NCBI GenBank assembly: GCA_007922195.1
Contig: ML682038.1
Span: 4,906,141 to 4,970,140 of the forward strand
Source of the DNA: Podocnemis expansa
Taxonomy: Eukaryota; Chordata; Testudines; Podocnemididae
Length of the DNA stretch: 64,000 nt
Reading direction: 5' to 3'
Shown here: positions 55,855 through 64,000 of the stretch, one piece after another
Layout of the letters: every line of letters begins with the position of its first letter
How positions within the stretch are numbered: position 1 is the first letter of the stretch
Notes under the pieces: model-generated
What the model was told of the DNA's origin: nothing
Databases searched by the model: none
The model's input: only the letters and a program-made list of their open reading frames with translations
Translations under genes and position numbers: made by a program

Positions 55855-56997
55855 GACAAGTGCAAAGTCCTGCACTTAGGACAGAAAAATTCCATATACT
55901 ACTACAGGCTGGGGACTAATCGGCTAAGTAGCAGCACTGCAGAAAATGACCTGGGGGTTAAGATGGATGGGAAGCTAGATATGAGTCAACAGTGTGCTCT
56001 TGTTGCCAAGAAGACCAATGGCATATTGGGCTGCATCAGTAGAAATGTTGCCAGCAGGTCAAGGGATATGATTATTCCCCTCTATTCGGGTCTGATGAGG
56101 CCACATCTGGAATAATGTGTCCAGTTTTGGGCTCCACACTACAGAAAGGATGTTCACAAATTAGAAAGAGTCCAGCAGATGACAATGAAAATGATTAGGG
56201 GGCTGGGGTACATGACTTATGAGGAGTGACTGAAGAAACTAGGCTTATTTAGTCTGCAGAAGAGAAGACTGAGGGGGGGCTTTGATAGCAACCTTCAACT
56301 ACTTGAAGGGGTGCTCCAAAGAGGAGGGAGGTAGGCTGTTCTCAGCAGTAACAGAGGATAGAACAAGGAACAATGGTTTCAAGTTGCAGCTGGGGCAGTC
56401 AAAGTTGGGTATTAGCAAAAACTTTCTCACTAGGAGGATGATGAAGAATTGAAATGGCTCACCGAGGGAAGTGGTGGAATCTTCATCTTTGGAAACATTT
56501 AAAGTCTGGTTAGACAAAACCCTGGCTGGGATGATTTAGCAGGAATGGTCTTGCTTTTAGCAGGTAGTTGGACTAGATGACTTCACGCGGTCCTTTCCAA
56601 CTCTATGATTCTATGACTAAGGTATGACCATCTGCTCTGAACCTCAATCCGTTTCCATATGAGAATCAAGACATCTCACGTTCCCTCACAATAGTCAGTG
56701 GCTGCTTGGTATCAACAGATACCAGTTCCTCAGAGGCATCTTACCCTGCAGTGTTTGATATTTAGCTCAGGACAAACCCTGATGGAAGAACATAACGCAT
56801 TTAGTGGCTGCTATGCTGTCCAATTGACAACATGAAAACTAGTCAGCCTAACTATTTTCAGCGGGACATATGGTAGATAAATGCTCAAATTGCCCTGAAA
56901 ATCAATGGGAGTTGGATGCCTGAATCCATTATCTTTACTGCACAATTTCAAACTTTAGGTCAACATTTAAAAAACTGTACCACAGAGCGCACATTAA

Positions 56998-57635
56998 CAG
57001 GACTGGACTAAGAGGCTCCATGTCCCTGGGATCCCCACTTACACAGGTCTACCACCCACCTGTGGCCCCAGACACCCACCACCATGGCCTCCTTACTTGG
57101 GGCCCTGCCCCCCAATAAAGCCTGGGGGCAGGCTGATGCTGGAGGGGTGGGGCCCTTGTCAGAAGCTGCAGTGCTCCAGGCTTGCGCCATCCTGGGCTGA
57201 CTGTCCTGGGGGCAGGGCAGGGCCTTGCACACAATGTGGCCTCTGGCACAGCCCTCCAGGTCCCAGAGCTCTGTCACCTGTCCTACCAGGACCTGTTGCA
57301 GGGTCCTGGTGGGGCAGGCAATGGCATTCCAGTTCCTGGAGAGCTGTGCTAGAGGCCATATTGCACTGCAGCAGCCCTGCCTTCAAAGCACAGTGAACAC
57401 GCAACAGCCTGCCTGCCCTCGAGGTCAGAACAGACGGCCTAGGGCTGGGGATAGGAGTGCCATGAACCGGCCTCTGGTACCAGCGTCCTGCCTCCCTCTA
57501 GCACTGACACGGCCCCTCCTAGCACTCCCAGACCCTGTCAGCATTGTGCCAGCCTGAGCAGGGTGGTGGGAGCCAAAACAACACAGCAGCCTAGGGTGCT
57601 GGAACCCTGAAAGCCCCCGCATTGATCTGGCCCTG
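56998..57635. mobile_element. hAT-like GC-rich element
   Basis: Ends CAGGACTGGACTAAGAGG and GATCTGGCCCTG (reverse complement CAGGGCCAGATC) are imperfect inverted repeats. Flanks CACATTAA and GATATTAC match at 5 of 8, a weak duplication. The interior is GC-rich, non-coding, and in contrast to the AT-rich flanks. Confidence 0.6.
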
Positions 57636-57639
57636 GATA

Positions 57640-58905
57640 TTACTAGTAATAGAGAGAAGAAGCTACTGTTGTACCTAATGACCACTGACAGAGCTGAAGT
57701 TAATGTAATACATTCCAGATAATACAAGATAGCCTTTTGAGAAGGACCCAAGAAAAAGAAGAGGATAGTAAGAAGGTGAAGTGGTGGCATTTTTGTGAGC
57801 TTATTTAAAGAAAGACTCCAGTTTAACCTCACCAAATTCTTGACTGTTGCATGCAAAATAAAACACTGCTTTTGACTCACCATGCCTCATCTGTCTCCTT
57901 GTATTTTTCCACCCACTCAAGGGAGTGCTTCAAATTACAGCTTGCCTTATCCTGTCCACTGCTATAACACAGCCTGGCGTCAGAGTAAGTTGTGTATGAT
58001 GTACTTGAAAGTTCTGTGTACAGCTTGGTTTGCTACTGTACCACACACGTGGGCGTATTATACATAAAAGTGACATGATTAATCAACACACTTGGGTATA
58101 TTATGTATAAAAAACATCATGATTAAGGGTCTAACTTCTGCCAGCATTACTTAAAGCAAAGTGAAGTCCCCAGGTCATCAAGAAACATCTATGCATAATT
58201 TCCCAGTGGGTGCCTGTGGCATTGATCGGTCATGGTGTATTCTACAATAAGTTAAGAGCCCCTGCCCCCCCAGCATGCCATCATGGAGTTTCAGTAAAAT
58301 AAGCTGTATAATAGGATGCCTGGGGGCAAAGGAAGAAATGTAGACACAGAAAGAGAGCAGATGTGAGGAGCTAGATGTGGTTAGGAGTTGGAATAGACGA
58401 CCTTCTCCCTTGGAAGATGGAATGAAACTCATTTAAAAGTCTGATGTTATTCAACAGTAAATTCTAATCAGCATGGTCAGGTGGTGTTGTTATCCAAAAA
58501 GTGTCTGTCATAACTAATACCTTTGGGGAAAGCTTTCGGCCTCAGTTACTATTTATTTGGCTTAGTAGTGAAACTAACGAGATAGCTAGTCCTTCTAGTA
58601 TGTATAGTCCAGTAGTAATTCATTCTGGGCCATTCTTACAAGACATGCTGAGTAAACATACTGATAAAATAGTTTCTGAGAAAGGGAAAGGATCTGAATC
58701 TTAATGTTGCTGAGCTATAATGATCTTCATTTCAAAGTTGTGAACTCCAAATATGGTACCTGGTAGTTGCTCTGATTGTTTAATAAACATGCAGTTGTCT
58801 TAAATGTGCAATGGATTATTTTAAAAATAGCTCAATACCCTTTCTTTCCAAAAATCATATCCTGTTCGAGTCTTACAAATACCATTTTCTCTTACTCTTT
58901 CTATG
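57640..58905. other. Sequence with no recognised gene
   Basis: No recognised repeat or exon. A direct near-repeat of GGGTATATTATGTATAAAA and GGGCGTATTATACATAAAA text occurs at about 58050-58110. Confidence 0.35.
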
Positions 58906-58914
58906 GGCCTAGAA

Positions 58915-59380
58915 AAGTGGTTTTGAACTTTTTTGGCTTCAGGGCCACAGATATCATTTTTACAACCTGAAGGGCCACCAGTCTCTGCCAGCAGCCTCCA
59001 CTGCAGGAAGAGAAGGTCTCGTTGGTCTCCTGTTCCCCTAACTGCAGCAGGGAAACTGCATGTGTCTGTGCACTCCACCTGAATGCCTAGGCAGTGAGAC
59101 TCCCTTCTTCTGCCTGGAGACTGGAGTGTTCCCCTCCCTCTTGCTCCAGCAGGTACCCCTAGAGACCCAGGCAGAGTGCTTCACTTTCTGCTGCAGCTCA
59201 GGAAGGGGAGCACTAATTTTCCATCCCCTTGGCTGCAGCACCAATCACCATGACAGTGCCCTCCAGCCAGGTCCTGAGGCAGCAGTTCCCTTCTACAGCC
59301 AGCAGGAGGGGAGTGCTGGGCTACTTTGAAAGACCCAGCAGGCCACTTCTGGCCAACGGCACACAGGTTGGGAACCACTG
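58915..59380. mobile_element. Charlie-like hAT, GC-rich core
   Basis: Ends AAGTGGTTTTGAACTTTTTTGGC and CAGGTTGGGAACCACTG are inverted Charlie-type termini. The flanks do not show an 8-bp duplication. The right side abuts a GA-rich run that may have blurred it. The interior (GGGCCACAG..GGCCACCAG) is non-coding. Confidence 0.65.
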
Positions 59381-62300
59381 AGAGAGTGAGAGAGAGAAAG
59401 AGATTGCAATTTCTATAGCATTCAACTACAGTGGTCTCACTGCACAGCCTAGAGGTCACTCAGTCAGTGGAAAGCAGAGACTATTGTCCTCAGATGTAGA
59501 AGCTGGCACAATAAAAATATATTACCCCACCCACCTTGCCATTATAGTATCCTGGGACCAAAATGGCTGCAAAAACACTGCATACCTCCCCACCCCCCAC
59601 CCCCCAGAAGCCTGTGTTTTTTTGAGAATCCTGGAGCAAGGATTAAAGTCTTCTTGGGTTCTAAGATTACAAAAGCATATCAATTCATGCCACAGAGTGT
59701 GCACTACTTTAATACAGTCTCATAAAGGAAAACATTCATGACTGTGTTTTGTTGTGGAGCACAGAAGTATGTAAACTCACTACTGCTATTTATGGCAGCT
59801 TCCAACTGAGCAGACTATGCCACTGAGCTAGTGCTGAAGGGAGGATAGATTAGTTCTGTGGCACCTCCACAATGGGACCCATGAAGCTAATTACTTGCAG
59901 GGTGGGAAAAAAGCCTCACCAAAAAAAAAAAAGTACCCAGAACACCAACATATGTAATGGACCTCTGAAGCATTCTTCTCACGTACACATATGAAGGCCA
60001 AGAAGAATAATACAGCAGTAATACGGTGGTATTGTAACGTCTGTATCTTGGTTCTTGAACCATTTACTCCACCACCTCACAAAAGAGCTCCCTCTTTCTT
60101 ACCTCAAATATTTTGAAATAGAGGAATGGTCTTTAGCTACAGTAGGCCCACCATCTCTGGTAGACAGCTCCATTTAGAGTTGTCAACAGGGACTGATGGC
60201 TTGCAGCTGTAAGTCTGTAAGTATCTTCCTGGGCGACCACCTAAAAGAACCCATCCATTTTCTGGGACCCTCTGGAAGGTTCTTTTTCCCCAGCTTAACT
60301 CCCTGGAATCCTGTCACCACATGTGGGAGTTGGGGGGGAGTAAGTCATAGCTGGGCTTTGAAACAAGTTGATGTGCACACTGTTGATGCTGGTGGATATG
60401 GTGTTTCCACGGCAGCAGTCCACTTCTCTGCAGCAGACTCACATGAAGAACATGTCCCCTAATTAATGGCTTAATCCAAATGCCACTAAGTAAATGGAAA
60501 GACTCCATTAATTTGATTTGGCTTGGATCAGCCCCTAAATGAGTTGCCCATTTAAGCCTGGCTTTTTCCTAACCCTCATATGAATACTGATGGGGCAGGG
60601 GGAGAAGGGTATAATGGAGTCTTACCCCCTGCTTTTAGGGCCCACCTTTAAGGGCCAAGTGATCTGCCATTTTTTAAAGGTACCCACATTGCAATCTCAC
60701 GAGCATGGCTAAAAATAGCAGTCAAGTCACACAGTGTCAGGGAACGCTGCAAAGGTGAGCAACATGAATACCTACCTAGGATTCTCGATGGGCTTGTACA
60801 GCCTGTGCTGATGCCTGCCCTACCACATCTTCGTTGCTACCAGTGCTCTTGCTGGCTACATTAAAGCTAGTGCAGATATGCCTACCCAAGCTGCAATCAG
60901 TGCAGTGCAGACTCCAGAAGTACAGGGTTTGTCCTGATTCCTCAATGCTGAGTGCTCTGAAGGGGTAAACAGGATCTGTAAATTTAACCCTCCATATGCA
61001 CTCACTAGACAGCCAAATGGAATCAGCTGCAGCCTGCAAGGAGGTGTAGTACTGAGTGTGTGGCCTCAGCATGTCTTGGAAGTCCAGGCAGTATTCCGCC
61101 TGCAGGAGCTAAGCCCTAGTCTATAGGTAGGGCAAATTCAGTGGCAGTCGACCACCAGTTACGCAAGGGATGCAAAATTTCTTGTGTAACTAGTGGCAAC
61201 TTTTAAAGTCACAGCTACATTAGGAACAAGCCGACTGCAAGTCTCTTGCGGTTGGCCTTTCCCTATGCCTCCTGGCCCCCAGCACTTCTGGGTCCAGCTT
61301 CCAGGAGCAGTGCAGCAAGTTCAAACTCTCTGCAAACTGCTCCCAGAAGGGCGAACTGACCTCAGCAGAAGTGCTGCCATCAGCATAGACATTCCCTGAG
61401 ATGCTGTATGGTGATTGCTCTCTCTCTCTTTGGTGGTTTGACACCATGTGGCTCTTTGTTAAGGGCTTGTCTAAGTGCTGCAAATTAAGCCCTTGGACCT
61501 TTGTGTTTAAACATGAACCTGATATTTAGTTTAAATATTAATTTGAAGTTGCATGAATGTGCTGTTCATAAAGCCAGCCTGGTATAAAGACGGTACAATG
61601 CAGCTCAATATTACTACACATGGCGGTGAATGCTTAATTTAAATTTCAAGGATTAATTATTAATTGCTTGCCCATGATAAAACTGCCAACATTTGCTTTT
61701 TTCCCAAGAACAGGGTAGAAAATTTCCTTTTTCCCCTGGGATAATTTTGCCACTATCACAAAAGCAAATGAGGTTTCACTGGATTTGTCACAGAAAACTA
61801 CAGTAGGCTTCCTGAAAGCATTGCTTGGTGTCACTGTGAAGAGAATGGTGGAGGTCAGAGTTTGAAACTGAAACACAGTATGTGCTACATCAGCTAAATA
61901 AATGGTATTCCATGATCTCAAGACCTCATTAGGCCACAAGAAGATTTTGGAAGCTGGTAAAAAGAAGTCTGAATAAAACTCATTTAGTTAAATGCAAAGA
62001 AAGCTATGTTGAAGCAAAGTTAATAGGAAGCGGTCAATTTGAAAGAATTGTTTGTTGTGTTTTTTCACATTTGCTATTGTGTCAAGTAGAATAGAGTCTC
62101 TCTGTGTGTAGCTAGGTAGGTGGGGGCAGGTTTTTTCACTGTAGAGGGTAAGGAAAGCTGTGTAACAAGTACTAACCTTCTGCTCTAGGTCATCAGGGGC
62201 TTCTGACCCAATTGATCCTTATTTGGTTTCTGAGCTTGGCTTTTTGGGGGCTTGTGACCCAGTTGCACCCACAGCCTTTTCATTAAAGTTCTCAAACTCA

Positions 62301-64000
62301 GTACTGTGGTGCTGGACCCACAGCGAGTTCAGAGCCTGCAGAACAGCAAGTTCAAAAGCTGCTTCTGCCAGTCATTGAGCCAGGTCCTGTTATTTGTCTC
62401 AGGCTAGTGGAGGGGCAGGGGAGAGGGGTGTCTAATTTTTTTTTGTTGGAATGGAGGGTCACTTGGAGGCTAGTGGCAAAGGCCCTAAGTGACTTGGTAG
62501 GTTTTGGGGCCCTAGCAAATAACAATTTCATCTGTTGGACGGGGGGGGAGGCAGGGGCCCATCAATCAAATCCAGTCAATTAATTTTTTTTTTTTTTTGC
62601 TGTTGGTATACCTCTGGTCATTGGGTTAGCTTTGCACTCCCAAGAAGGTGGCTCTTTCCACCTGGTCCCACAGGATCCCCACCTTCTGGCACTCAGGAGG
62701 GCAGTGTATGTCAAATGTGGATTCCAGACCCTCTAGAAAAACTGAGAAACTGGTCTGACCATTTCCAGGTTAACCAGACGGCACCCATATACTATATCAA
62801 TCATCAAGGGTGGGCTGATTGCCAGGAGGCAGGCTAGGTTGGAGTAGGTTGTGACAGAGTCTGTATGATTTAAAGAGCCCTGGTCCCTTACAGACATTAT
62901 CCCCAGGAATCCCTCTCTAAAATCTAGTTTGTGACACCACTTGGGGAAGGGGAGGTTCCCAGAACGGCGAGGTCCCAAATGGCCAAGGTCCAAACCATGC
63001 ACCTCTTCCCAAAGGCTAACTCTGCCTTCTGGGATGGGGGGGGGGGGTGATGTGTGTCAAAGAAGCAAGATTAGCACAAAACTTTTAGCTAACCCAGGCA
63101 AAGCCACAAGCAAACTGAAATCAGAATTTTAGCAGTGGTTACAACATTATTCTCTGGTTTCTGGTGGGTCTAGATATTCCTGTTGCCAAGTTTATATTTG
63201 CATTATTTTGGCACCAGTTTTGCTTCCAGTTTAGTCAAAAAAGTTCACATATATGGGCTCTATATTAAAAGTTGACTGATCATTTTTCACCTTTTAAAAA
63301 ATTCATCTGTTTGGGTTTGGCTTGAATTTTGGGCAGCGAGTCAAGTCTTTTTTAGGCTGTGTGATCTGGCATGGCGTATTTACTTAAAGGTGCGAATACT
63401 TCTACAGTAAGGCAATCATAGCTAAATAAAGGCTAGAGTTTTCCCAGTTCCTAAAATCAAATGTCTCAGATCTTTCCCCCTAAACTACACAGCCATTTCT
63501 CTCAATATCAATGGTTCCTAACGGAAGTAAATAAAAGCGTTTTTTGTTTTGTTTTTAAGCAGAAGATGTTCAGAATGTGAGGATCCTTGTGGAAACATCT
63601 GTAGCTTTTGAACCTACTTACATTTCAAGAAGAAATGTGAAGTTCTTTCACTCTTTTTGGGACAGAGAAAAGACTGAAATTGGAGGTCATAATTTGTTTT
63701 GAATTTGAAACAGAAAAACATATGCTCAACTGGATGCCTTCTACATCAGAAGGAGACTATAAAAAAATAAAAAAAACTACAGCACATCCTTTATATTTTG
63801 TTTTTAATGTGAATAGTCAAAGCTTATACCCAGACAGAACAGAAAAAGTTAAAGCAATGCTGTCATAGCCCATTTTACCACTGTTAGGCTGGTAGAGAAT
63901 ACATTGCCTGCATATTTGAGCCCACAATTACCCAACCTCACAACAGTGGCATAAAGCCACTGTTTTTAAACACTCTGTTCATTGTCATATTTTTGCATCA
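59381..64000. other. No recognised gene to the end of the window
   Basis: Short homopolymer runs occur: an A-run at about 59920-59932, T-run at about 62583-62599 and G-runs at 62540-62549 and 63036-63048. GGGCTTGTCTAAGTGCTG at about 61464 resembles a MITE end, but no partner end is visible. Open frames of up to 100 codons show no domain. Confidence 0.4.

Larger units (their letters stand above)
55095..56616 (+). mobile_element. CR1 LINE with large internal deletion
   Basis: The copy begins in ORF1 (esterase-like domain), passes the ORF1 stop at 55520-55522, and then jumps at about 55560-55580 straight into the middle of the RT domain ([28 protein letters not shown]). The endonuclease and the first part of the RT are missing. 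RT motifs are damaged: SGVPLGLGMFN for [15 protein letters not shown] and FTDN for FADD. The 3' end CTATGATTCTATGA at 56603-56616 is intact. The tail runs KVGISKNFLTRRMMKN-like, then the normal CR1 terminus. Confidence 0.88.

Noticed and set aside
61455..61660. MITE beginning GGGCTTGTCTAAGTG
   Set aside because: The start resembles the family, but no inverted partner end or duplication could be found.

Overview
This is vertebrate nuclear DNA, most likely from a turtle; a soft-shelled turtle is my best guess, and a crocodilian is possible. The evidence is the repeat content: CR1 LINEs ending in the ATTCTATGA octamer, a tRNA-derived SINE carrying a CR1 tail, an RTE-type LINE, many short hAT elements, and abundant TTTCGAAA-rich MITEs with ends reading GGCTATGTCTACAC. 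The DNA is AT-rich and CpG-poor. I found no exon of a host protein-coding gene that I can defend and no structural RNA gene. The window reads as intergenic or intronic sequence colonised by transposable elements. One assembly gap (400 N) lies at 49678-50077.

Layout. 0.7-1.8 kb is a three-layer nest (foldback element > Harbinger-like MITE > second foldback element). 3.1-5.3 kb holds TTTCGAAA MITEs and a foldback element. 6.2-7.7 kb holds two hAT elements, one with an internal minisatellite. 9-10 kb is a probable hAT. 14.6-21.8 kb has three more MITEs, a 5'-truncated CR1 with a long open RT frame (18.5-19.7 kb), and a GC-rich hAT-like block. 21.8-29.5 kb is mostly unique AT-rich DNA. 29.5-31.2 kb mixes hAT elements with a possible LTR-element remnant. 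32.3-36 kb has a MITE, a hAT holding the tRNA-SINE, and an RTE LINE bordered by a small hAT. 37-40 kb has a MITE and an old CR1 split by a hAT. 43.3-50.3 kb has three MITEs, four foldback elements, a hAT, a 52-bp purine/pyrimidine-alternating tract and the gap. 51-56.6 kb is a run of CR1 copies in one orientation, one of them split by a hAT. 57-59.4 kb holds two more hAT-like elements. The rest shows nothing I recognise.

The main result comes from reading insertion boundaries. Elements ending GGCTATGTCTACAC carry 3-bp target duplications in nine of eleven cases (PIF/Harbinger-like). CAGGG- and CAGTGG-ended elements carry 8-bp duplications (hAT). The foldback repeats carry 11-15-bp duplications, which suggests LINE-type target-primed insertion although they look like inverted-repeat DNA elements. 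The nests give a relative order of activity and show that foldback elements and MITEs have inserted into each other.
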